A DNA stretch of 7,520 nt from an uncultured Anaerosacchariphilus sp. (GCA_934373375.1 CAKROP010000092.1:1-7520), one strand, 5' to 3'. Numbered from the stretch's first letter, positions 1 to 5,599 are shown. The notes: generated from the sequence alone by a model not told the origin. Numbers and translations: made by a program.

Positions 1-6
1 TTGACT

Positions 7-35
7 ATCTTATCACATTCATTCTCGCTTGTCAA
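7..35 (-). promoter_or_regulatory. Downstream promoter (P2) of a tandem rRNA-type pair, reading out of the window
   Basis: On the minus strand TTGACA (35 to 30) is followed after 17 bp by TAAGAT (12 to 7). A TG dinucleotide at 15-14 makes an extended -10 (TGA-TAAGAT). Just upstream, positions 36-60 on the minus strand carry two A-tracts about one helical turn apart, like an UP element. The same layout recurs at 122-150. Tandem consensus promoters with A-tracts and a long leader are typical of Bacillota rRNA operons, so a 16S or tRNA gene probably starts to the left of the window. That assignment is inference; the promoter itself is well supported by sequence. Confidence 0.68.
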
Positions 36-121
36 GAACTTTTTTAACTTTTTTTGAAGAAGTTTTTGAAGTTCTTTGATTCGCTTTGAAGTGAACCGCT
101 GTCCCTCGCGACAGCTTCTAT

Positions 122-150
122 ACTTTATCACGGGTGCAAGAGAATGTCAA
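122..150 (-). promoter_or_regulatory. Upstream promoter (P1) of a tandem rRNA-type pair
   Basis: The minus strand shows TTGACA (150 to 145), a 17-bp spacer and TAAAGT (127 to 122), with the extended -10 dinucleotide TG at 130-129. Positions 151-185 hold three A-tracts on the minus strand spaced roughly 10-11 bp apart, as in an UP element. P1 lies 115 bp upstream of P2 and matches it in spacing (TATCAC-N13-TGTCAA-N3-CTTTTTT on the plus strand in both). The transcript from P1 would begin near 115 and immediately contain the hairpin GCTGTC/GACAGC (98-103 with 110-115, 6-nt loop), followed by TTCAAAG-like repeats down to P2. No ORF of interest overlaps this stretch. Confidence 0.66.
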
Positions 151-213
151 CACCTTTTTTCAAAATTTTTAATATTTTTTCTACAGAAGGTACAATTCCC
201 GGCTCCACAGGTG

Positions 214-244
214 AAAAAGGCCTATTTTCCCTTGATTTTAAGCC
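214..244 (-). terminator. Candidate intrinsic terminator of the CvpA-family gene and envelope cluster
   Basis: Reading the minus strand, 5 nt after the TAA stop at 249, GGCTTA (244 to 239) can pair with TAGGCC (224 to 219) through 6 pairs including one G-U, across a 14-nt loop. TTTTT (218 to 214) follows directly. Position and U-run are right for a rho-independent terminator, but the stem is short. It would separate the envelope cluster from the strong promoters just downstream. Confidence 0.45.
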
Positions 245-248
245 ATTT

Positions 249-824
249 TTACAGGCTCAGCCAATTCAGGAGCAGATTGTTGCGGTAGAGCCAGGACAGG
301 ATACTGCTCTGGGCAGTCATTTTCAGGAGCTGGCCGCCGGCACTGGTGGACGCACATACGGTGATGACCACAAAGAATATCCAGACCAGCACCACGCCCT
401 CCGCGAAGCCCAGGAGCAGACCTGCAGTTTTGTTGAGGCCGTGGAGGATCGGCAGGTGGGACACAATGCCAAGGGAGAATACGATACCGCGAATCAGAAC
501 GCCTGCCAGAAGCAGTGCAATCAGGAAGGCGGCCCAGCGCAGGATCTCGTCTGCCAGATAACCGCTTACCGCATTTTCCATGCCGAGAACGCGAAGCGCG
601 TCAAGTAATTCCATGTCGCTTCCTTCTATGCTATTCTGGAGGAAGCCATACAGACCGGTGCTTTCTTTCAGGAAGACATGAAGATAGGGTGATACCACCG
701 AGGTGATAATCAGGGTCAGCACCAGGCTCAGCACGCCTACGATTTTGCGGATGAAGCCTTTGTGGTGTCCGTCCCATGCGGATAATACGATAAATAAGCC
801 TACTGCGGGCAGTAACCAGTTCAT
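249..824 (-). CDS. CvpA-family multi-pass membrane protein
   Basis: This 191-residue protein is hydrophobic over most of its length. Segments at about residues 3-15, 27-46, 96-118 and 134-157 look membrane-spanning. The early DGHHKGFIRKI stretch and the later LNKTAGLLLGFAEG stretch match the pattern of CvpA (colicin V production) family proteins: a small glycine-containing loop after the first helix, and a conserved LN..AG...G..EG before the last helix. The length is slightly above the usual 160-180. The start is supported by AAAGGAG at 838-832, 7 nt before ATG. It is the last gene of the envelope cluster, 78 bp after the DUF5711-like gene. CvpA-family proteins are inner-membrane proteins linked to envelope integrity in several bacteria; the role in Clostridia is not established. 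Family assignment is fairly sure, function is not. Confidence 0.8.
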   Translation of the reverse strand: MNWLLPAVGLFIVLSAWDGHHKGFIRKIVGVLSLVLTLIITSVVSPYLHVFLKESTGLYGFLQNSIEGSDMELLDALRVLGMENAVSGYLADEILRWAAFLIALLLAGVLIRGIVFSLGIVSHLPILHGLNKTAGLLLGFAEGVVLVWIFFVVITVCASTSAGGQLLKMTAQSSILSWLYRNNLLLNWLSL

Positions 825-837
825 ACTATTTCTCCTT

Positions 838-850
838 TGTTATGATAACA
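838..850. repeat. 13-bp perfect palindrome TGTTATGATAACA before the CvpA-family gene
   Basis: TGTTAT-G-ATAACA is a perfect inverted repeat about a single central base, directly upstream of (and touching) the ribosome binding site. A sister copy differing only at the symmetric positions 3 and 11 lies at 2198-2210, before the next gene of the cluster. It may be a protein binding site, or simply an extended -10-like element (TGTTATCAT on the minus strand). No matching -35 is seen here. Confidence 0.35.
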
Positions 851-882
851 GAGCGCCCCGGCAGCTGTTTTGCCGAGGCTCT
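850..882. other. Intergenic hairpin between the DUF5711-like and CvpA-family genes
   Basis: AGAGC (850-854) pairs with GCTCT (878-882), and CGGCA (859-863) pairs with TGCCG (871-875), giving a two-tier hairpin with a small internal loop and a 7-nt apical loop. In the direction of the genes (minus) it is not followed by a U-run, so it is more likely an mRNA-stabilising or processing hairpin than a terminator. On the plus strand it is followed by CTTTTACTTTTC, but there is no plus-strand gene to terminate. Confidence 0.45.
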
Positions 883-902
883 TTTACTTTTCTTTATGAC
901 TA

Positions 903-2126
903 TTACCGTAAGCGGATGGTTTCCGTCCGGTCTGAGAATACCAGGACGAATTTATTCCGTCCATTTCCCTTATATAGATCCGCAATGACGCTGTCGAAAG
1001 AGCCCTTGTATTTCAGGACACCCTTTTCGCTGTAGATCTCGCATTCATTTTCATTATATAAAATCAGATATTTGCCAGACAGTTTTACCTGGCTGTATTC
1101 CAGGTCCGTCTTCTGAGACAGGATCTGTCTGCCAGAGGCATCATAGAGGTCCACCTGATATCTGCCGGTTTTCTCTTCCGCCTCCTCGGTAGTGTCGTCG
1201 CCCAGCGTAACGATGCCGATACGACCGTCCCCCCAGAAAATACTTTCTATTTCAGAATCCACAGTGACTGCATTTTTCTCCTCCGGAATCTCCGCGCCTT
1301 CATAATAGATGATTCCCTGATCGGAAATGGCCGCGCAGGTGGATTTGCCGATGTATTTGACCCGAGGGATAACCGTGTCCGCGTACACCTTGGACGAAAC
1401 GATTTTGTCCACAAAGTTGCTTCCTACGGAACCGAAGTTGTAAAATACCACGCAGCTGGCCGCCGCTCCCTCCTGCACCTGCAGATAGGACACCGCCAGC
1501 TTGGCTCCGTCCGGGGAAATGCCGATGGAAATAGGCTGGCCGGTCTCGTCGAGACTGCAGCGGGATTCCGCCAGCTTGTTGCCTTCTTTATCATAGAGAT
1601 AAATCCAGGATACGGTGCTGTCGTTCAGTAAAATAGCTGTTACACCCTGGGCGGAGACACTGATCTGCTGGATCGGGAGCAGGGTGCTGATCTCGGTAAC
1701 CGCGCCCTGGGCGTCAAAGACGTATACCGTGTTGCCCTGTTGATCCGCTACGGCGACCGCGCTCTGGCAGATATCCACCATGGGATTCTGCATATTGTAG
1801 GTCTGGCTCCAGACGGCTTCGTTATTGGAAGCGATGCAGGAAATGCCGTCCTTGCTGTATTTCAGAAGCTTGCCATTGTATTCTGTATACAAAGTATTTA
1901 CGGTGCTGCTATGTTCCACTGTCGCTGTGGTCTCATAGGTGGTGTAGGTCGTGTTCCGGGACCAGACGTTGAACGCCAGGCAGCCGCACAATACGACGAC
2001 GGCACCAATCAGGTATTTCGCGCCTTTTCCTGCCCGATGCCGAAGCAGTTTTTTCTTATAATCCTTGGAATCGCTGTCCTGCTCCTGGTAGGGCGGCGTA
2101 TCATAAAGCTTTGTTATATTGGCCAT
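903..2126 (-). CDS. DUF5711-like membrane-anchored beta-propeller protein
   Basis: The 407-residue protein has a basic cytoplasmic N-terminus (about 1-36, with KKKLLRHRAGKGAK), one transmembrane segment near 37-55, and a long extracytoplasmic part built of short beta-strand repeats. These have the flavour of WD40/PQQ-like propeller blades, for example NTVYVFDAQG, GKLLKYSKDG, SWIYLYDKEGN, YQVDLYDASG and CEIYSEKG. This resembles proteins annotated as DUF5711 in Lachnospiraceae; I recognise the family style but no catalytic motif. The start has AAAGGA at 2141-2136, 9 nt before ATG. It sits between the LysM and CvpA-family genes and is probably cotranscribed with the latter, perhaps also from its own promoter at 2202-2230. 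A role in sensing or scaffolding at the cell envelope is inference only. Confidence 0.78.
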   Translation of the reverse strand: MANITKLYDTPPYQEQDSDSKDYKKKLLRHRAGKGAKYLIGAVVVLCGCLAFNVWSRNTTYTTYETTATVEHSSTVNTLYTEYNGKLLKYSKDGISCIASNNEAVWSQTYNMQNPMVDICQSAVAVADQQGNTVYVFDAQGAVTEISTLLPIQQISVSAQGVTAILLNDSTVSWIYLYDKEGNKLAESRCSLDETGQPISIGISPDGAKLAVSYLQVQEGAAASCVVFYNFGSVGSNFVDKIVSSKVYADTVIPRVKYIGKSTCAAISDQGIIYYEGAEIPEEKNAVTVDSEIESIFWGDGRIGIVTLGDDTTEEAEEKTGRYQVDLYDASGRQILSQKTDLEYSQVKLSGKYLILYNENECEIYSEKGVLKYKGSFDSVIADLYKGNGRNKFVLVFSDRTETIRLR

Positions 2127-2197
2127 GGGCTGTTATCCTTTGCAATCCTGTGACTGTCCGGCGCTTTCTCCGGCATTCCGGGCTGTGTCTCTTTTTA

Positions 2198-2210
2198 TGC
2201 TATGATAGCA
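2198..2210. repeat. 13-bp perfect palindrome TGCTATGATAGCA before the DUF5711-like gene
   Basis: TGCTAT-G-ATAGCA is an inverted repeat about one central base and is the sister of the copy at 838-850 (consensus TGYTATGATARCA). It coincides with the extended -10 element of the candidate promoter at 2202-2230, so it could be an operator overlapping that promoter or a by-product of the TGnTATCAT sequence. Confidence 0.35.
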
Positions 2211-2230
2211 CAGATCCATTAGGGAAGCAA
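2202..2230 (-). promoter_or_regulatory. Candidate extended -10 promoter for the DUF5711-like and CvpA-family genes
   Basis: On the minus strand TTGCTT (2230 to 2225), inside the 3' end of the LysM gene, is spaced 17 bp from TATCAT (2207 to 2202), preceded by TG at 2210-2209 (TGCTATCAT). The -35 is weak (TTG only) but the -10 is a good extended type. Transcription would start near 2195, giving a leader of about 70 nt with the ribosome binding site at 2141-2136. Confidence 0.42.
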
Positions 2231-3478
2231 AAGTTTTTGTCCCTCCAGTATCCGGTCGCTGTCCTCGATACCATTCAGGCTGCAGATGGCGTCTATCTCG
2301 TCATCCCGGCCATAGATCCGGCGGCTGATTTTCAGGAGGGTGTCACCCTTACGGACGGTGTAGCTCTCCGGGATGGAGGTTACTGCGTCGGAAGCTGCGG
2401 GCGTAGAAGCTGATTCCCGGGTGGACGGATCACCTGAAGCTTCGGACTGTGACTGTGTGTCTGCACCGGCAGTTGACTCGTCCATTTCTGCGTTTTCCTG
2501 ATTTTCCCGACTTTCCTGAGTGGTTGTTTCCCCTGCTGCTGTTCCATTTTTTCCAGTCTCTTCGGAGTTCTCTGCTGACGTCGCTTTCTTTGCGCCTTCC
2601 GCCGCATCCTCAGCCTGTCCCAGATCCGCATAGGCTGCTTTCAGCTCCGTATCCTGCTGCTCCAGCGAATCCGTCAGTTCCCGCAGAGCTGTCTCCAGTC
2701 CGGTCATTTTCTCATAATTATTGATGAGGGTAATCCCGATGACCAACACCACCATCACCAGAAAGGTACTGGCCATATACAGAAAGGTCATGACCCGCTT
2801 CTGACCGGACTGCTCCTTTTTCTCCTGCACGATGGTCCGAAAGCTCTTGATGGCCCGATCCTCGAAATGTTCCTTCTCGTCAATGCTTTCGCCGTCCCCG
2901 GTCTCAATCATGTAACGCTGCATGGCTTCGTTGCGCTCATAGAATATCGTATAGCCACGCTGACGCGTCAGTTTTCCATTTTCATAGGCAAAGAAATCTG
3001 CTGCCTCGTCCGAAGAATCTGACACCAGCAGCACCTTGTCCACACCGCCGAAATAATTCACATGAATTTTCAGAAGCTCCGGTCCAAGCTCCATTGGATA
3101 GCCGGGCAGAGACAGATACCATCCCAGGATGTCCAAATCCGCGAAGTACTCCTTCATGGCTCCGTACACTTCCGCCCAGGTCTCGTCGGTGAAGGGAATG
3201 CCGTTTTCTGTGTACTCCAGCTTCTTCAGACCCACGGCGCCCCGGATAAACAGATAGGGAAGCCCGTCCATCCGCTCGGAATGGCCAAGCAGTATCGCTA
3301 CCCGGCTGTTCAGCGTCTCCTCTCCCGCCAGCCGCCGCAGATAGGTAATCACATAATCTTCTATATATATTTTACGTCTGTCCTCCGGATCGCCTATCTG
3401 GCGCACATTTTTCGGCAGCTCAATTTTCCGCTCCGACCCCGTTTCTTTCGCGTTTTCTCTGTAAACGAACTCAATCAT
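2219..3478 (-). CDS. Single-pass membrane protein: degenerate MPN/JAMM-like domain, coiled coil and LysM
   Basis: In this 419-residue protein, residues about 40-192 resemble an MPN (JAB/Mov34) fold: RVAILLGHSERMDGLPYLFI, then DILGWYLSLPG, DKVLLVSDSSDEA, FFAYENGK and a C-terminal FYERNEAMQRYMI. The zinc-binding HSHP of active JAMM peptidases reads LSLP here (L122, S123, L124), so both histidines are absent and the domain is probably non-catalytic. One transmembrane helix follows (about 229-251), then a short coiled coil (about 257-290), a Ser/Thr/Glu/Gln-rich linker (291-370) and a C-terminal LysM (372-418, YTVRKGDTLLKISRRIYG). Topology: MPN-like domain cytoplasmic, LysM outside and likely binding peptidoglycan. 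The start has GAGGTGA at 3489-3483 close to ATG. It is the first gene of the envelope cluster and has a long structured leader. Architecture is clear; the MPN assignment is from pattern, and function is unknown. Confidence 0.82.
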   Translation of the reverse strand: MIEFVYRENAKETGSERKIELPKNVRQIGDPEDRRKIYIEDYVITYLRRLAGEETLNSRVAILLGHSERMDGLPYLFIRGAVGLKKLEYTENGIPFTDETWAEVYGAMKEYFADLDILGWYLSLPGYPMELGPELLKIHVNYFGGVDKVLLVSDSSDEAADFFAYENGKLTRQRGYTIFYERNEAMQRYMIETGDGESIDEKEHFEDRAIKSFRTIVQEKKEQSGQKRVMTFLYMASTFLVMVVLVIGITLINNYEKMTGLETALRELTDSLEQQDTELKAAYADLGQAEDAAEGAKKATSAENSEETGKNGTAAGETTTQESRENQENAEMDESTAGADTQSQSEASGDPSTRESASTPAASDAVTSIPESYTVRKGDTLLKISRRIYGRDDEIDAICSLNGIEDSDRILEGQKLLLP

Positions 3479-3683
3479 ACACTCACCTCATTACCTCTGG
3501 TTTCTCATGAATCTGAGCGGCCCGGGCCGCCCCGGGGGAATTGCCCGCTCATTTTCTGCATGGTAACACAGGACGGGCGCGAGGTGTGACGGATGGTGTC
3601 GAGGGATTCGGAATTTCTTTCGACAGGTTCCGGACAGGGGAAAGCCCCTACAGGCTGTGGAACAACCACAGCCCGTCGGGGCC
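3479..3683 (-). ncRNA. Structured 5' leader or small RNA upstream of the LysM gene, no known class recognised
   Basis: From a predicted start near 3683 the minus strand is strongly self-complementary. A two-tier hairpin has an inner 8-bp stem (3653-3660 with 3666-3673, 5-nt loop) and an outer GCCCC/GGGGC stem (3678-3682 with 3644-3648). The GGGGC arm can alternatively pair with 3636-3640 in a short hairpin. Next, CGGAA/TTCCG (3628-3632 with 3609-3613) interleaves with TGTCGA/TCGACA (3620-3625 with 3597-3602), as in an H-type pseudoknot. GACGGGC at 3677-3671 can also pair with GCCCGTC at 3578-3572. A GC palindrome (3517-3530) lies inside GAGCGG/CCGCTC (3515-3550). I could not match it by eye to a T-box, ydaO, SAM, TPP, cobalamin, tmRNA, 6S or SRP pattern. 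The first hairpin could instead simply end the PTS transcript. Confidence 0.42.
3644..3682 (-). terminator. Strong hairpin after the PTS EIIB gene, possible terminator with weak U-run
   Basis: Thirty-one nt past the EIIB stop, the minus strand folds as GCCCC (3682 to 3678), 4-nt side, GGCTGTGG (3673 to 3666), 5-nt loop, CCACAGCC (3660 to 3653), 4-nt side, GGGGC (3648 to 3644). Only TTT follows before CCCC. Its position fits a terminator for the PTS operon, but the short U-run and the promoter at 3689-3717 leave open that it is the first domain of the LysM leader. Confidence 0.4.
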
Positions 3684-3688
3684 TTATG

Positions 3689-3717
3689 TATATACTATAG
3701 GAAAAGAATTATGTCAG
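3689..3717 (-). promoter_or_regulatory. Predicted promoter of the LysM gene leader, overlapping the EIIB stop codon
   Basis: On the minus strand CTGACA (3717 to 3712) and TATATA (3694 to 3689) are separated by 17 bp, each one mismatch from the sigma-A consensus. The TGA of the -35 is the stop codon of the EIIB gene (3716-3714). A start near 3683-3682 would place GGCCCC at the 5' end of the transcript. Confidence 0.55.
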
Positions 3718-3998
3718 AATACCTTGTGCTCGTGGCACTTCTCTACAATTTCATCCTCAGACAGCACATTCTGAAGCGGGATCAACTGCAAGTCCTCCTT
3801 CAGGCCGGAGAATGAATCCTTGAATGCCATCGGGCAGAAAATGATATCGTAGTTATTGGCGATAGTCTTGGCCTCGCCCAGGCTGCAATGACTGATATCG
3901 TACTCCAGCCCCTTTGCGTCAAAGACATTTTTCACTTTCATTTCCATTAAAAGACTGGAACCCATTCCGTTTCCACAGGTTGCTAAAATCTTATACAT
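3714..3998 (-). CDS. PTS EIIB component, ascorbate (Ula/Sga) family
   Basis: This 94-residue cytoplasmic protein has the EIIB P-loop-like start YKILATCGNGMGSS, in which C8 is the expected phosphocysteine. The Lascorbate EIIB family (UlaB/SgaB) has this CGxGxGSS signature and about 95-100 residues. The protein would accept phosphate from a EIIA and pass it to the substrate carried by the EIIC encoded just upstream. The start is supported by AGAGGA at 4010-4005, 6 nt before ATG, and only 18 nt separate it from the EIIC stop, so the two are cotranscribed. No EIIA (UlaC-like) gene lies alongside, so EIIA must be supplied elsewhere. Specificity for ascorbate itself is not shown; many relatives carry other sugars. 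Confidence 0.9.
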   Translation of the reverse strand: MYKILATCGNGMGSSLLMEMKVKNVFDAKGLEYDISHCSLGEAKTIANNYDIIFCPMAFKDSFSGLKEDLQLIPLQNVLSEDEIVEKCHEHKVF

Positions 3999-4016
3999 TG
4001 AATATCCTCTTTTCTT

Positions 4017-5450
4017 TTACTGTTTTATGTGATCATAGTAGTGTTCTTTGTTATGTCTGTAGTGAATCTGTGTGATGCCCAGCAGAATCAGAACCGCCGC
4101 TATGGTAGCCACATACGGATTGATATACTTCACTGCTACCGTAAACAAAGCAAAGAATGTACTGTTATCAAAGAATGCCGGCCATGCTGTCAACAGAGTT
4201 CCGCTTGCCGCCTGTATAAACAGAATCATAATCAGAGAAATCAATACCTGGAAAATACCATTCAGGAACGGTACAATCATAGCTGCTCTGCGGCCTCCCT
4301 TGCTGTTGGCATATACTGCCACAGTCGCGTTATCAAAGAACAGAGGCACAAAGCCCGGCACCAGGAACAACGGGGATTTGAATACCAGCAGTCCTAAGAT
4401 AGCCACCAGCTGTCCCAGGAATCCGAATACGAAGCCGAACAGCGGTACATTCGGATGTGCGAAGTTGTAGGAAACTGCGCAGTCTACTGCGGGCATTGCG
4501 CCCTTTACGATCTTCTTGGAGATTCCGTCGAAGGCCTTCATCAGCTCGGATACGAACATCCGGACACCTGCCAGCAGGATGTACATGTATACAGAGAAAT
4601 GGAAACAGGTGGTCACAATATAGGTAAGCATCAGGGTATTTGCTGTAAAGGTTGTATCATTCTCCATCAGGGTCTCACGACCAATGATTGCCATAATGGT
4701 GCCCAGGAAAATGGTCATCAGCAGCGCGGTGGATACCACATTGTCATTGAAGATGGAAAGGAAGCCCGGAAGCTTGGTATCCTCGACCTTTTTCTGATCC
4801 TTGCCGCCGAAAAATCCGGCAATCTTATCTACAAACCAGATGCCGAGCATCTCCTGATGACCGATGGCAAAGCCTGCGTTGCCGGTCAGACGCTGGGTAG
4901 CTTCTACAGTCAGGTTGGAACCGACTGCCGCCCAGGTTCCTGCCAGGATACCGAATAGAAGGCTGTAGCCCAGGTTCTGGGTCTGCGGCGCTACCATATA
5001 AGTGAACCAAAGAATACCGGTGGTGTACCACTGAAGTGTATGTCCCGTTACATATAAGGTACGGCATCTGGTCCATTTATTGAAAATAACCAATACAAAG
5101 TTCCATACAAAAGATATGATGAAAGAAAGCATCGTCCACATAACTGCGTTTCCGATGGAATACAGGCCGCCTTCTCCATACATCTGTCCCATCAGGAAAT
5201 AGGTATCGACCACAGCCGCCTGCAGTCCGAACTTCGCGCCGATGGCATTTACAATCGGACGGAAGGTAGCGGACAGTCCGTTGGAACCTACCGTCAGGAT
5301 AAAAAAGCCGACCGCCGTCTTGATAAATCCAGCCAGCGCCTCGTACCACGGTTTTTTAATCACGAGCAAACCGATGAATACGATGATTCCTACAAAAAAT
5401 GCCGGTTTCGTCAGAAAGTTCGAAACCAGAAGTGACAAGAAATTTAACAT
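4017..5450 (-). CDS. PTS EIIC transporter, ascorbate (UlaA/SgaT) family
   Basis: This 477-residue polytopic membrane protein is close in length to E. coli UlaA (about 465) and recognisably similar along its whole length. Shared landmarks are VTGHTLQW, GFAIGHQEML, LPGFLSIFNDNVVSTA, LLAGVRMFVSELMKAFDGIS, PAVDCAVSYNFA, VPGFVPLFFDNATVAVYAN and GGRRAA, which correspond to UlaA segments such as GFSIGHQ, LPGWLNIFHDNIVSTA and GVRMFVAELSEAFNGIS. The protein forms the membrane channel that moves the sugar inward as it is phosphorylated by EIIB. The C-terminus is short and basic/histidine-rich (HYRHNKEHYYDHIKQ). The start is fixed by AAGGAGG (5467-5461), 10 nt before ATG, with a good promoter behind it. 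It is the first gene of the PTS operon, divergent from the creatininase-family gene. The transported substrate is unknown. Confidence 0.92.
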   Translation of the reverse strand: MLNFLSLLVSNFLTKPAFFVGIIVFIGLLVIKKPWYEALAGFIKTAVGFFILTVGSNGLSATFRPIVNAIGAKFGLQAAVVDTYFLMGQMYGEGGLYSIGNAVMWTMLSFIISFVWNFVLVIFNKWTRCRTLYVTGHTLQWYTTGILWFTYMVAPQTQNLGYSLLFGILAGTWAAVGSNLTVEATQRLTGNAGFAIGHQEMLGIWFVDKIAGFFGGKDQKKVEDTKLPGFLSIFNDNVVSTALLMTIFLGTIMAIIGRETLMENDTTFTANTLMLTYIVTTCFHFSVYMYILLAGVRMFVSELMKAFDGISKKIVKGAMPAVDCAVSYNFAHPNVPLFGFVFGFLGQLVAILGLLVFKSPLFLVPGFVPLFFDNATVAVYANSKGGRRAAMIVPFLNGIFQVLISLIMILFIQAASGTLLTAWPAFFDNSTFFALFTVAVKYINPYVATIAAVLILLGITQIHYRHNKEHYYDHIKQ

Positions 5451-5483
5451 ATCGTAAAACCCTCCTTCGTTTTCTTGATCCCC

Positions 5484-5512
5484 ATTTTATACATAGCGCA
5501 CCCTCTTGTCAA
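5484..5512 (-). promoter_or_regulatory. Sigma-A promoter of the PTS operon
   Basis: On the minus strand TTGACA (5512 to 5507, full consensus) and TAAAAT (5489 to 5484, five of six) are spaced 17 bp. Transcription would begin near 5478, giving a leader of about 28 nt with AAGGAGG at 5467-5461. A consensus-grade promoter on an inducible sugar operon implies control by a repressor. Confidence 0.72.
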
Positions 5513-5527
5513 TAGTTTTATGATAAT

Positions 5528-5548
5528 ATTTTCATTTAATTTTCATTT
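5528..5548. repeat. Direct repeat of ATTTTCATTT at one helical turn
   Basis: ATTTTCATTT occurs at 5528-5537 and again at 5539-5548, an 11-bp period, just upstream of the PTS -35. A degenerate copy (ATTTTCTTTT, 5601-5610) lies in the spacer of the opposite promoter. It may be a regulator-binding direct repeat or an AT-rich UP-like element (AAATGAAAAT on the PTS strand). The region is AT-rich, so chance is a real possibility. Confidence 0.35.
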
Positions 5549-5584
5549 TTTAACATATTATATTCAATTATGGCTTATTTTTTT

Positions 5585-5599
5585 GATGTAATTGACATC
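5585..5599. promoter_or_regulatory. Candidate operator GATGT-N5-ACATC over the creatininase-operon -35
   Basis: GATGT (5585-5589) and ACATC (5595-5599) are perfect 5-bp inverted arms around AATTG, and the repeat covers most of the -35 box at 5592-5597. A repressor bound here would block the promoter of the operon that encodes the DeoR-type regulator, fitting autoregulation. The arms are short and no second copy was found. Confidence 0.35.

Noticed and set aside
46..96. Tandem TTTGAAG-like units as a CRISPR or satellite repeat
   Set aside because: The units are short, irregular and lie between two rRNA-type promoters; they are better explained as A-tract and leader sequence.
144..608. Plus-strand open frame of 154 codons opposite the CvpA-family gene
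   Set aside because: It is antisense to a gene with clear family motifs and a good ribosome binding site, and its protein is low-complexity and basic with no recognisable domain.
3597..3650. tmRNA-like TTCGACAGG words on the plus strand in the structured region
   Set aside because: The required acceptor half with the TTCGATTC arm and CCA end, the peptide tag frame and the roughly 350-nt length are absent.
3479..3683. Known riboswitch or T-box in the LysM leader
   Set aside because: No AGGGTGG-type T-box antiterminator and no consensus cores of ydaO, SAM, TPP, cobalamin, FMN or c-di-GMP switches were found by eye on the minus strand. A covariance search is needed to be certain.
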